DNA of 64,000 nucleotides from contig NZ_QGGQ01000014.1 in the NCBI RefSeq assembly GCF_003148665.1, forward strand, positions 1-64,000, written 5' to 3'. The notes under the pieces were generated by a model, which saw nothing but the letters and a program-made list of their open reading frames with translations, did no database searches and had not been told where the DNA came from. Shown piece after piece: positions 7,693 to 16,635 of this stretch. The stretch's first letter is position 1; every line of letters begins with the position of its first letter. The translations under genes were made by a program, and so were the position numbers. Source of the DNA: Maribacter polysiphoniae. Lineage in GTDB: Bacteria; Bacteroidota; Bacteroidia; Flavobacteriales; Flavobacteriaceae.

Positions 7693-9192
7693 CTAATTAT
7701 TCAGTGCCTTATTGTTTTGTTCGACAACACATGTTGCGATACCTTTTTCCGCTATGTTTTTATAGGCCTTTGTAAATGCCGCTACAAAAGTTGGCGAATC
7801 CTTGAGTTTGCCAAATACGGTTTCAATTTCCAAAAAGGCTTTAGGGTCGCCTGTTGAGGCGGCAAGACCTTTTTCGTTCAAGATGGACTTCATGGCATCC
7901 TTAATGTTCAATGCCTTACCATTTTCGTCCTTTCCTATGCTGTACATTGCCCAAGCGGCAATCACCAAGGATGCAAATGCAATGGAACCCTTTTTTTCCA
8001 AATTGGTGTTTACGGTGGGTAAAACGAAAATTGGGAACTTGGCGGAGCTTTCAGAGCAGATCCTATCGATCTGGTCTTTGATGTTGATATTTCCGAACCG
8101 TTCCAATAAGGATTTTTTGTAACCGTCTAAATCAACGCCTTCCAAGGCCCCTAACGTCGGTGTTACCTCTATGTCCATGTAATTCTTTAAGAAGGCACTT
8201 ATTTGCGGATTGTGCACCGATTCATCGATGGTGTCATAACCCATTAAGGCACCTATGATTCCTAAAACCGTATGGCCTGCATTCAAGAGGCTTAATTTCA
8301 TTTTTTCATAAGGAACCACATCTTCCACAAATTGGGCACCTACGGTTTCCCAAGCAGGTCTTCCCGCTGTAAAATCATCTTCTATGACCCATTGTTTAAA
8401 GGGCTCGCAAACCACGGGCCAGGCATCATCAATGCCCGAGGATGCTTTTAGGTTTTCAATATCGGCTGCACTTGTGGCCGGTGTAATTCGGTCGACCATA
8501 CTATTTGGAAACGCAACATGGGTTTCTATCCACGATACCAATTCCGGTTCCGCTTTTTGTACATAGCTCAATAGCATCCTTTTGGCCATATGGCCGTTTC
8601 CTTGGATGTTATCACACGATTGTAGGGTACAGCCCTCCAATCCCCGTTCTTTTCTAAGTTTAAAAGCCTGTGTCAAATAACCGAAAATGGTTTTTGGGGC
8701 TTCCGGATGCTTTAAATCATATTGGATATTGGGATTGGTGAAATCAAAACTTTGGGTAGCCTCACTGTAGTTATACCCCCCTTCGGTTATGGTCAAGGTA
8801 ATGATCTTAACCTCGCTACTTGCCATTTTTTCGATCACCGTTGTTGGATTTTCGGGTGCATATAAATATTCGACAATGGAACCGATGACACGTTTGGTAT
8901 GTGAGCCATCCAGTTCTTTGATGATTAGGGTATATAGGCCATCCTGCTCTTTCAGGGAATTGTAGATCTTCGTATCGAATTCGAGTAAGGCAATACCGCA
9001 GATGCCCCAATCCGTGATGGATCCATCCTCTAATAATCGATCGGTGTAAAAAGCTTCGTGTGCCCTATGGAAACCACCGATACCTACATGTACAATGCCC
9101 GTTTTGAGTTTACTTCTGTCATAGGTTGGGCAAGGTATTTTATGGGCGATTTCCACCAAATTCTTTTGATTGAGTTTAATACTATTATTCAT
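7693..9192 (-). CDS. Mannitol 2-dehydrogenase (polyol long-chain dehydrogenase family)
   Basis: 499 residues, typical for the mannitol/fructuronate dehydrogenase family. The Rossmann region has HVGIGGFHRAHEAFYTD (residues 35-51), followed by TLQSCDNIQGNG, FPNSMVDRITP and the catalytic K-x4-N-x2-H at Lys299, Asn304 and His307. It oxidises D-mannitol to D-fructose with NAD(P)+. Fructuronate reductase and arabinitol dehydrogenase are related, but a fructokinase directly downstream supports mannitol. It lies 5 bp after the permease gene, middle gene of the operon. Confidence 0.92.
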   Translation of the reverse strand: MNNSIKLNQKNLVEIAHKIPCPTYDRSKLKTGIVHVGIGGFHRAHEAFYTDRLLEDGSITDWGICGIALLEFDTKIYNSLKEQDGLYTLIIKELDGSHTKRVIGSIVEYLYAPENPTTVIEKMASSEVKIITLTITEGGYNYSEATQSFDFTNPNIQYDLKHPEAPKTIFGYLTQAFKLRKERGLEGCTLQSCDNIQGNGHMAKRMLLSYVQKAEPELVSWIETHVAFPNSMVDRITPATSAADIENLKASSGIDDAWPVVCEPFKQWVIEDDFTAGRPAWETVGAQFVEDVVPYEKMKLSLLNAGHTVLGIIGALMGYDTIDESVHNPQISAFLKNYMDIEVTPTLGALEGVDLDGYKKSLLERFGNINIKDQIDRICSESSAKFPIFVLPTVNTNLEKKGSIAFASLVIAAWAMYSIGKDENGKALNIKDAMKSILNEKGLAASTGDPKAFLEIETVFGKLKDSPTFVAAFTKAYKNIAEKGIATCVVEQNNKALNN

Positions 9193-9197
9193 GATAT

Positions 9198-10913
9198 TTA
9201 ATTTTTTTGGGATTTTCCCCGTTTAAGTGCCCAATATGCAGTGGCAAAATAAATTAAAGTACAGATAAAGGTATACCGATAAAAAATCTCGCGATTTTCC
9301 AGGTATATCGTTTCATTGGAACTACCGAATAAGACTATACAGGCCAATACCAAGCTGATCAGCAATGTTAGCATCGAAATGCCCTTTAGTACCTTTGAAA
9401 AAAGTGTGGTATCCTTTATGGGTGTTTTCTCTTCTTTTGCCTGTTGTTCTTGGAATCTTTCAATGTTCTCATTCCGTGTTCTTTCTTTTTCCTCGGCCTC
9501 AGGGTATTTGTTTTTGGCACCGTATTTTCCGGCCAAAAACGTATAGATGGCTATAGTAAAGATCCAAGTGGGTATAAATAAGTAAAAGAAAGACATGACG
9601 TTAAGCGCATTCAGGCCAAAACCGAATGCGAGACCTAAAAGCCATGAGGCTATTGCGGGGGTACTGGTTTTTAGTTCTTTGTAATGCAACCAATATCTTG
9701 AATATCCGATTCGGGGAAATATTTGATGCTCGGCAAATACGATTCCCCCAACGGGCACTACGATTAAACCGGCATAGGTCAATAGCGGAAGGATCTGTGT
9801 AAACACAAAGGGGAAACAGGCCACGATACACGTTGCCAAACCTACGATCAGGGTTGTTTTTCTTCTGGATGTATTGTGAAATATGGCCTGTGCGGCCAAA
9901 CCGGCACGGTATAGATTGGCCACGGCGGTGGTCCAACCGGCCACAATAACGATCACAAAACCGGACCAACCAAGGGCGTAGTAGGCAACATCGCCCGGAT
10001 CAAGTTCCACAATGGATTTTCCGAGAATTACAGCAGCCCCGGCCCCCATGATACCCGCAGAAATCCATGCAACGTAATGTCCGAACATCATTCCTGTACT
10101 GGTGGCCAATCCGTAGGATTTCTTTTTGGCAAAACGGAACAAAGCCATATCGATAAGGCCAAAATGTGTTATCGTATTCGCTGCCCAGGCAAAACCGATC
10201 ACTTCGGTAAGACCAATACCCGGTTCTCCATCACTGTTGATACCGGTCCAAATGGATTGGTCGCCGAGCGTTATAAAGTCAGTCCAGCCATCAGGTATGG
10301 TTTTACCTAATACTTCCAATGATAAAGCGGGTAAGAGAACAAATGCCCCACTAGTGAACATAACGAATAACCAAGGGGCGCAAATACTCGAAAATTCCGA
10401 AACAGCATTAAAGCCATAGATGGCAATAGCGACCACAACAAGACCAACCACCAAAACAATGGCCACAAACCACATATTGGTCGGATACCAGTTCAATTGA
10501 GGGGGGATATTGAACGCAAAACGAACAGCTGTAGCGGATACGGTGATCATGGCCGCGGATATTACGGTAAAAATTAAGACGTTGGCCCAATTATAGAGCT
10601 TGGTCATGGAGTCACCCGCTATCTTATTAAGATAGGTATATAAGCTTAATCGGGTTTCTACGGCAATGGGGGCGGTAATCAATGTCCAGCTTAAAACGGC
10701 CAGAATATTACCGATCAGCAAACCCAATAATATATCCTTGGTCGTTGCGCCCAAGGCCACGAACGTTGCTCCAATAACAAATTCGGTGGCGGCAACATGT
10801 TCAGCGGCATATAAACCGGCAAAGTGGGTCCAATTGTGCAATTTGTTTTTTGCAATCGGTAATTGATCTACTTCTAATTTTTCGAATTGCTGGAATTCAT
10901 TGGTCGTATCCAT
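9198..10913 (-). CDS. NCS1/purine-cytosine permease-like transporter, candidate mannitol importer
   Basis: 571 residues with about 12 to 14 hydrophobic segments. The motifs GFAWAANTITHFGLIDMALFRF and the general layout resemble the NCS1 (CodB-like) nucleobase:cation symporters. A long charged cytoplasmic loop (residues about 470-510, rich in Glu, Lys and Arg) separates the core from two final membrane helices. It is the first gene of the mannitol operon and no other transporter is present, so a polyol substrate is inferred. A nucleobase substrate cannot be excluded, since guaD lies about 3 kb downstream, beyond the fructokinase gene. Confidence 0.82.
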   Translation of the reverse strand: MDTTNEFQQFEKLEVDQLPIAKNKLHNWTHFAGLYAAEHVAATEFVIGATFVALGATTKDILLGLLIGNILAVLSWTLITAPIAVETRLSLYTYLNKIAGDSMTKLYNWANVLIFTVISAAMITVSATAVRFAFNIPPQLNWYPTNMWFVAIVLVVGLVVVAIAIYGFNAVSEFSSICAPWLFVMFTSGAFVLLPALSLEVLGKTIPDGWTDFITLGDQSIWTGINSDGEPGIGLTEVIGFAWAANTITHFGLIDMALFRFAKKKSYGLATSTGMMFGHYVAWISAGIMGAGAAVILGKSIVELDPGDVAYYALGWSGFVIVIVAGWTTAVANLYRAGLAAQAIFHNTSRRKTTLIVGLATCIVACFPFVFTQILPLLTYAGLIVVPVGGIVFAEHQIFPRIGYSRYWLHYKELKTSTPAIASWLLGLAFGFGLNALNVMSFFYLFIPTWIFTIAIYTFLAGKYGAKNKYPEAEEKERTRNENIERFQEQQAKEEKTPIKDTTLFSKVLKGISMLTLLISLVLACIVLFGSSNETIYLENREIFYRYTFICTLIYFATAYWALKRGKSQKN

Positions 10914-11152
10914 GATTTGTAATTTTGGAATTAGCTTAAATGATATGCTTTAAGGATTGCTGCTTTATACAAATACAGGGATGGCCCGACATTTTGAAAG
11001 ACAGTTTTGCGATTTTTGTTCTATCCGGTGTATCCATTGAAATTTGGTTTTAAAATAGTGTGATGTTCTAAGTTCGTCCTTGGCAAACCCAAGACTACAT
11101 AATGGTGTGCTTCGGATAGGTTCATTTTTATTTTTTATCAACTGATTATAAT

Positions 11153-11185
11153 AAACGTCATTTAAACGTTTGTTATTCAAATGTA
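11153..11185 (-). promoter_or_regulatory. Predicted operator and -7 box of the mannitol operon
   Basis: AAACGT (11153-11158), a 7-base spacer and ACGTTT (11166-11171) form an inverted repeat. Just beside it the minus strand reads TACATTTG (11185-11178), a match to the TAnnTTTG -7 box; no good -33 TTG is seen. The palindrome would cover the transcription start, a position suited to a repressor. The leader to the permease start would be about 250 bases, and 10914-11152 holds no recognisable gene. Confidence 0.45.
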
Positions 11186-11315
11186 TAAATTATTTTTAGA
11201 TTCTTTTATGATTTTAGTCATAAATATGTGCTATTTTAGCTTTAAAATGTGTTGTATTGATATTTAAGCCCCATGGATAAGGGGTTTTAAAAGGAAGATA
11301 TAAAATGTTATAATG

Positions 11316-11349
11316 ACGTTTAATGAATTTAATGAATTGTTTTTAAACG
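11316..11349. promoter_or_regulatory. Second pair of the same half-sites, ahead of the regulator gene
   Basis: CGTTTAA (11317-11323) and TTAAACG (11343-11349) are inverted copies of the same half-site found at 11153-11171 (ACGTTT also at 11316-11321). They sit 14 bp before the regulator start, so autoregulation is a reasonable inference. A 21-codon frame (11314-11379) overlaps the regulator start, but nothing shows that it is translated. Confidence 0.35.
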
Positions 11350-11362
11350 AATTTGATGGTCT

Positions 11363-12100
11363 ATGGAATCTAAAGTGATCCTGAATTTATCAGTGGATTG
11401 TGTGGTATTTGGTTATGATACCAATACAAAGTCCCTTAATGCTTTATTGATTAAACGCTACTTGGAATCTGAAGATAAGAGCGAAATACTTGTCGATGAT
11501 CATGTGCTTACCGGATATCATGTATATGAAGATGAAACACTGGACAATGCGGCTACCCGTGTCCTAAAGGAACTCACGGGTTTAACACAGCAGTATAAAA
11601 AACAATTTAAGGCTTTCGGCGACCCGGATCGTTTGACCAATGCCAAGGATTTGTTATGGATCGAGAATGCCAAATTTGATATAAGAACGGTGACGATTGC
11701 CTATTACTTTTTACTGAAAACCGAGGATGTGGATATTGAAAACAACAAATATGACGCCAAGTGGTTTCCGGTTAAGGACCTACCGGAATTGGGTTTTGAT
11801 CACAGGCAGATTATAAATGAGGCCTACGGGGATCTAAAGATAAAGTGTTTGGTAGAGCCCATTATTTTTGAATTATTGCCCGATAAATTCACCATTAATG
11901 AAGTACAGGATGCTTATCAATCCATTTTGGGAATAGAAATCGACAATCGTAATTTTAGAAGAAAGCTCATTAATAAAAAATACATCATCCCTTTGGATGA
12001 GAAACAATTCGGGGTTTCCAAAAAACCCGCAAAACTGTATATGTTCAGTAAGGATGTTTACGAAAAGATGTTCCAGAAAAATTATCTGATCAATATCTGA
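11363..12100 (+). CDS. Nudix-domain transcriptional regulator (NrtR/AraR-like)
   Basis: 245 residues: an N-terminal Nudix domain and a C-terminal winged-helix region (about residues 165-230; TINEVQDAYQSILG, NFRRKLINKKYI). The Nudix box is degenerate. It keeps Gly, Arg and one Glu, but the metal-binding REUxEE core reads RVLKELTG, so hydrolysis is unlikely and the domain probably senses a ligand. Bacteroidota use such proteins to control sugar operons. It is divergent from the mannitol operon with palindromes between, so it is probably that operon's regulator, with a sugar or sugar phosphate as effector. Confidence 0.88.
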   Translation: MESKVILNLSVDCVVFGYDTNTKSLNALLIKRYLESEDKSEILVDDHVLTGYHVYEDETLDNAATRVLKELTGLTQQYKKQFKAFGDPDRLTNAKDLLWIENAKFDIRTVTIAYYFLLKTEDVDIENNKYDAKWFPVKDLPELGFDHRQIINEAYGDLKIKCLVEPIIFELLPDKFTINEVQDAYQSILGIEIDNRNFRRKLINKKYIIPLDEKQFGVSKKPAKLYMFSKDVYEKMFQKNYLINI

Positions 12101-12183
12101 TCTTTCCATCCTTGACGATTACACAACCAATTGGGTTGCATGCCTTCCCCTCTTTTTAGTATTCATTAGGGTCGTATAAAGCC

Positions 12184-13665
12184 TTAATCGGCCTTGATGA
12201 TCTGTTGTGCATAAACCTGATTCGTGGCCATGTTACTAACGGAGACCACATATACGCCTGAAGAAAGGTCACCCATTTCGACTTCCAAAGTGGCTTCGTC
12301 GGTGGTTATGGTCTTTACGCGTTTGCCACTCATATCGTTTACCTGAACGATCGATTTCGATACGAGTCCCTCTATATAAAGAATCCCTGAAGTGGGGTTG
12401 GGATACATAATGATTTCAACTTGGTTGATCGGCTGGTTTTCGATCAGTACTTCCCCATTGGTGTTGTACACTACGATAACAGGGGGTCTGGCGTAGGTGC
12501 CTTGTTCGGTATCCCCGCTTTGAACGGACAGGTATAGGTTTCCGGTACTGGGGTCAAAGGTACCCCCACCGATTTTTTTTGAGCCATTGGCCTGAAACGG
12601 GGTATTGAAATAGCCGTGGTCATACGGTCTCACATCATAGGGGTTTAGGGTGCCATTTTTAACGGCTACCAGATCGTTCATATCCCAAAGCCAATAGTAT
12701 TGGTAATTGTCATCGGCTTCGGGGGTACAATATCCGCCGCATAGGTTGCCGTTGTCCTGGGTACATTTATAACAGATGCCGCTTTCGTGGCCCCCACTAC
12801 TGCCTATGGTCAAATAGGTTCGTGTACCGGGTACGATAAAGCCATAGGTTGCCCTTGACAGATGGGTCCATATATCATTGGTCTTCGATTCATTGCTCAG
12901 GTCGCTGTGCAAGGGGTTCGACAGTTTGAAATCCAGCAAGGTGTTTGTTTTGATGGATTGGGTCGTATTCAGGGCATCGTTGATATCGAAGGCAAAGGCG
13001 GAGGGACCCACACTGGCCCTCGATATGATTGGGATACCGCTTGAATGTCCGGTAATGTGCGTACCGTCCAATTCTTCTTGCCAAGCTTCGGGAATCGCGG
13101 ATATCCAACCAGAACTATGTGCAGGGGGGCTACCCTCAAAATTGTAATAACCGCTTACCGATGTGGTTTCCAATGCATTGGCATCGTTTACGATCAGGGT
13201 ACTTACGGTATTGTCCGCAGGTGCATCGTAATATTCATAAGCATTGACGATCAGTTTGGCCTGCCCGCCATGGTTCACATAATAAAGTCCACCTACCCTA
13301 TCGATGCCTTCGGGGTTGCCGTCGGCAGTTTGGGACAACACGTCACTGAAAACCTGAATAGGGGTCTCTACCATGTTCAGTTCCGATAATGTCTCACTTT
13401 TTACGATTTCGGGAATCGCATATTCCGCTATGGCCTGCTGGTGGGCATGGCCAACGATAAAGAGGGAATGGTTTTCGTAATTATAGGCGATGGGTCCTTG
13501 GGCATAGTTGAGGTCCGATATGCCATTTTCACTTGCTTGTATACGGAAGGCCCCCTCATAGGTCAATTGTGATATATCGAAAAGGGGAAGTTCTTCCAAA
13601 CTTTGTCCACACATCGGATAGGTAGATGCTACCAGAAGCATCCATAAAAAATATGCTTTCTTCAT
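12184..13665 (-). CDS. Secreted protein with type IX secretion C-terminal domain
   Basis: The ATG at 13665 is preferred because it starts a clean signal peptide (MKKAYFLWMLLVASTYPMCGQ); an in-frame ATG 18 codons upstream would spoil it. The mature part of about 390 residues has many beta-strand stretches and a Cys cluster (CYKC...CGGYC), and belongs to no family I recognise. The last 80 residues are a type A T9SS sorting domain (YPNPTSGILYIEG ... MSGKRV ... SSGVYVVSV), so it is exported and probably attached to the surface. It converges on the mannitol regulator, but a link in function is only a guess. Confidence 0.8.
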   Translation of the reverse strand: MKKAYFLWMLLVASTYPMCGQSLEELPLFDISQLTYEGAFRIQASENGISDLNYAQGPIAYNYENHSLFIVGHAHQQAIAEYAIPEIVKSETLSELNMVETPIQVFSDVLSQTADGNPEGIDRVGGLYYVNHGGQAKLIVNAYEYYDAPADNTVSTLIVNDANALETTSVSGYYNFEGSPPAHSSGWISAIPEAWQEELDGTHITGHSSGIPIISRASVGPSAFAFDINDALNTTQSIKTNTLLDFKLSNPLHSDLSNESKTNDIWTHLSRATYGFIVPGTRTYLTIGSSGGHESGICYKCTQDNGNLCGGYCTPEADDNYQYYWLWDMNDLVAVKNGTLNPYDVRPYDHGYFNTPFQANGSKKIGGGTFDPSTGNLYLSVQSGDTEQGTYARPPVIVVYNTNGEVLIENQPINQVEIIMYPNPTSGILYIEGLVSKSIVQVNDMSGKRVKTITTDEATLEVEMGDLSSGVYVVSVSNMATNQVYAQQIIKAD

Positions 13666-13748
13666 CTTTTGTGGTTTTTGTACAATGGGCTCCAACCTGG
13701 AATCAATAAAATAACGCAAAGGCGGACAGAATGTTGTCTATTGCAATG

Positions 13749-13800
13749 CACCACAAACAGGAAAAGGAACGTGCCAAGGGGAAATTTGGTGGACTTTCCC
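13749..13800 (+). repeat. REP-like dispersed repeat, copy A
   Basis: About 52 bp nearly identical to 16636-16688 (a few changes and one 1-bp indel). It holds a short inverted repeat (GGGAAA-type arm, TTTCCC arm) around TTTGGTGGA. The outer stem present in copy B is lost here. Confidence 0.75.
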
Positions 13801-13942
13801 GATATGTATAACTTGCAAATGAGAATGATTGCCATTCATAGTTAACGTGTACACCCAGAATAAAACAATACAAGGTTAAGTTGGAAAGATCTATAATTTG
13901 GTGTTCAAAATATTAGATCATTATCCTTATTTGATGTTGTGA

Positions 13943-14248
13943 TTAGGAAGTCTCCTCTTTTTGTGATTGTCCTGAAACTTGTCGCTCCTTAAAATAAAAT
14001 CCGATGATGAAGCCCAAAGGCCCTGAAAGTATGGAGGATACGGTTGTCAAAAGGTCTTTATAGTCATTGGTTTCAAAACCTTCTGAAAAGTAGCCGATAA
14101 AAAAAGTTACAAAAATGACACAGAAAAATAGGATGACAAAGACCATCGCTAGGACTCCCCTATCCTTTTCCCTTTTTTCGTGTGCACTTTGTTTTATTAC
14201 GATATTGCCAATACGCTGTCCAATATCAGAGATGATGTCCTTTCCCAT
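13943..14248 (-). CDS. Small two-helix membrane protein, unknown function
   Basis: 101 residues. A charged N-terminal stretch (about 30 residues) precedes two membrane segments, VLAMVFVILFFCVIFVTFF and a second around LSGPLGFIIGFYF, and a short charged tail. No family is recognised. It lies 4 bp after a small coiled-coil gene, so the pair is probably co-transcribed and may form one complex. Confidence 0.65.
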   Translation of the reverse strand: MGKDIISDIGQRIGNIVIKQSAHEKREKDRGVLAMVFVILFFCVIFVTFFIGYFSEGFETNDYKDLLTTVSSILSGPLGFIIGFYFKERQVSGQSQKEETS

Positions 14249-14252
14249 GATT

Positions 14253-14447
14253 TTATCTTTTTTGGATTTTGTACTTCGGATATCGTTGTTCCATATCCTT
14301 TTTCAATGCAGCTTCAATATTGTCCAATTCTGCATCTTCCGGCATCACTAGATTTTTATCTTCATTCAGTTCAATAAGCCGTTCCAAGATTTTCTTGGTC
14401 AGTTTTAGCTCATATTCTAGTTGTAGTCTTGTCTTTTTCTCCTCCAT
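14253..14447 (-). CDS. Small coiled-coil protein, unknown function
   Basis: 64 residues, almost all charged helix (RLQLEYELKLTKKILERL), predicted coiled coil with no membrane segment. It sits between the FAD oxidase (30 bp upstream) and the two-helix membrane protein (4 bp downstream), all in one direction. Codon use looks like that of its neighbours and the spacing is operon-like, which supports it being real. Confidence 0.6.
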   Translation of the reverse strand: MEEKKTRLQLEYELKLTKKILERLIELNEDKNLVMPEDAELDNIEAALKKDMEQRYPKYKIQKR

Positions 14448-14477
14448 GATTTTCGTTTTACCAATTAATAAGGGGTA

Positions 14478-16076
14478 TTATAATAGTGACTGGACCAATA
14501 ACGGGTCGCTGGGTTCTTTTCTGTCCAGTTTCACTTCCTTCAAAAATGCGTTGGAAAAAAGGGTCTGCATATCGTCAGACAGCAGGGAACAGCGGTATTT
14601 TCGCCAGGTTACCGCATCTGTGCCATACATATGGTCAACCAACCCCGTGAACTTCCAATCGGCATTTTTCCCCCAATGCATTGTAAACGGGATATTTTCT
14701 TGCTGTAGGGCCTCTATCATCTTTTTTGAAAGGCCTTCGAGCGTTCCCAATTTCTTTTTTTCATTCCATAGAACACCATCGATTTCTATCATACAGGTAG
14801 TGGGAAAACGTGCGAAGGATAAGGTGGCGTCGGACTTTTTAATAAAACGCATTGCGAAAATCCCGGGAACAGGACCTTCATCAATACTTACTTTGGTAAG
14901 TACTTTCAGTGCTTTTTCCGCATTGGTGTGACTCACGCCGAACGATATAGCGAAAGCGGGACCTTGGTAGGGTGCATCCCAAAACGTTTCGGCCAAGGTT
15001 CCTATGGAAACTTCATTGACCGTGGGAAGAATGGAGTTTTTAAGCATATTGATGAACACGGGAAAGCTTGCTGGCACACTTGACCCTATCTGAACCACGA
15101 GATTGATCAAATCCCGATATAGCGATTTTTTGATGACCGGAAATGGATCGGGATAGTTTAATTTATAGGGTTTCTTATACATGAATTCCACCACATACTT
15201 TCCGTTATCCTTATATTGATTTACAAAGACCTTAAAGTGATACGGAGTATTGGCATCCCCATTACTTTTTATTTCTTCGGGAATACCATCAAATTCCTTG
15301 AAATTCTGCTTTTGGGCGAGTTCAATGGCTTTGTCCTTTTTCAGTTCTTTGACATACCGTTTTAATAGAAACAGATTCTGGACTTCGATGACCACACCAT
15401 GGATGAATCCGAAAGAGCCTAAACCGACCAGGGCCGCATTGAAGAGTCCGTCATTACGGATTACCCGTGACCGAAGTTTTTGCACATACACGTCATTGAG
15501 GGCCGGTTTGGAATGGCGTTCCAAATATACGATATCACCTGGGTTGGGACCAATGATAAGGTTGAGTCCGACAACATAATCTTGAACGGAACCTACATTG
15601 ATTCCCGAACCATGTACACCGGTGGAGATGCAACCGGCAATGGTCTGTCCGTTACTCGCACCTGAGGCTTTTAACGATTTTCCATGTCCGGCCAATTTCT
15701 CCGAGATCTCTTTGACCACATTGCCACATTGGAAAAGAAAAAGGTTTTCCGCCTGATAGCCCGATAGCGCATGTAAATCTTGGTTTCTGAATGAGAAATA
15801 GGTATTCATATGCGCATTAAAGTGCATACGGTCTTTTTGATGTGCTATTTTAGACATGGACCAAGCAGAACCATAGGCCCTAAAACCTTCGTTCTTGTTC
15901 CTTGCTTCGGTAATCAGCGTCTGTATTTCCTGTGCCGCATCATTGTAGCGATCCAAATCGGAGGTCATCAAGGCCGGTGACTCCAACTTGGTTTTGTATA
16001 ATATTTTTAACGGAAAGGGGCCATTATTATGCAAGGTATCCCATTCGGTCAATGTAAGTTTTGTTGTTGTGGCCAT
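14478..16076 (-). CDS. FAD-binding oxidoreductase (VAO / aldonolactone oxidase-like)
   Basis: 532 residues. The PCMH FAD domain is clear (GASNGQTIAGCISTGVHGSG, about residues 138-157), followed by a substrate domain like that of gulono/arabinono-lactone and alditol oxidases. In covalent-FAD members the N-terminal motif ends in a flavin-linked His (GSGHS type). Here the matching stretch is RAYGSAWSMS with Trp, so FAD is probably not covalently bound. Enzymes of this group oxidise sugar alcohols or lactones using oxygen or a quinone; the substrate is not evident. First gene of a run with two small proteins. Confidence 0.82.
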   Translation of the reverse strand: MATTTKLTLTEWDTLHNNGPFPLKILYKTKLESPALMTSDLDRYNDAAQEIQTLITEARNKNEGFRAYGSAWSMSKIAHQKDRMHFNAHMNTYFSFRNQDLHALSGYQAENLFLFQCGNVVKEISEKLAGHGKSLKASGASNGQTIAGCISTGVHGSGINVGSVQDYVVGLNLIIGPNPGDIVYLERHSKPALNDVYVQKLRSRVIRNDGLFNAALVGLGSFGFIHGVVIEVQNLFLLKRYVKELKKDKAIELAQKQNFKEFDGIPEEIKSNGDANTPYHFKVFVNQYKDNGKYVVEFMYKKPYKLNYPDPFPVIKKSLYRDLINLVVQIGSSVPASFPVFINMLKNSILPTVNEVSIGTLAETFWDAPYQGPAFAISFGVSHTNAEKALKVLTKVSIDEGPVPGIFAMRFIKKSDATLSFARFPTTCMIEIDGVLWNEKKKLGTLEGLSKKMIEALQQENIPFTMHWGKNADWKFTGLVDHMYGTDAVTWRKYRCSLLSDDMQTLFSNAFLKEVKLDRKEPSDPLLVQSLL

Positions 16077-16086
16077 TGCAAAGGTT

Positions 16087-16443
16087 TTATGGTTTCATAC
16101 AGACATATTTGATTTTCACTTTTCGCTTTCGGCCAAAAGTAATCGCACTCAATACTACCGCACCGAATGTATTGGTGTATTCCACGGTGTGCAGTTTTCC
16201 GGTGGGACATAAATCAGTTACTTTAATGAGATAAGTAAAATCCTTATTCTCTACACCAATGGTAATTACGGTATCCAATTCGGTAACTTCCATAGCCCTG
16301 TAATAATCATCCCTAACCATGGGGGCCGCAGGATTTGGTGTCCCTTCAACGCTTGCTAAGCGTACCGAATAACAGGATTGAAATAAGAGTAGCACCAGAA
16401 ATGCCAATAATACAAGGGGTATTAGGTAGTTCTTGAATTTCAT
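16087..16443 (-). CDS. Small lipoprotein, unknown function
   Basis: 118 residues with a long hydrophobic leader and a lipobox-like end (LLLFQSCYS, Cys25), so probably a lipoprotein in the outer or inner membrane. The mature part (about 94 residues) is beta-rich with two further Cys (DLCPTG, YVCMKP) and no recognised domain. It lies 10 bp upstream of the FAD oxidase start in the same direction, suggesting co-transcription. Confidence 0.7.
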   Translation of the reverse strand: MKFKNYLIPLVLLAFLVLLLFQSCYSVRLASVEGTPNPAAPMVRDDYYRAMEVTELDTVITIGVENKDFTYLIKVTDLCPTGKLHTVEYTNTFGAVVLSAITFGRKRKVKIKYVCMKP

Positions 16444-16635
16444 AATGGTGGTTTTTGTGCTGCGTATCTGAATAAACAGCAGGTTTTCTATAGCATGTTT
16501 TGGGAGAACATTGGAAAATACCTCTGAATCGGTATTAGGACATTACCTATCCTTTAAATTACAAAGAGTATGGATCGGTTAGCCCGAGTAGTGTATATTC
16601 TGTAGGAAATAGTGTACGTTTGGTCGTGGACTCTA

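Noticed and set aside
10965-11180. 71-codon frame upstream of the permease
   Set aside because: Charged, no signature, and covers the palindrome and -7 box of the operon.
11269-11284. CCCC/GGGG hairpin followed by four Ts before the Nudix regulator
   Set aside because: Four-pair stem too weak to call a terminator or attenuator.
14269-14931. 220-codon frame on the plus strand across three minus-strand genes
   Set aside because: Low-complexity Ser/Phe-rich product, antisense to genes with clear family signs or operon spacing.
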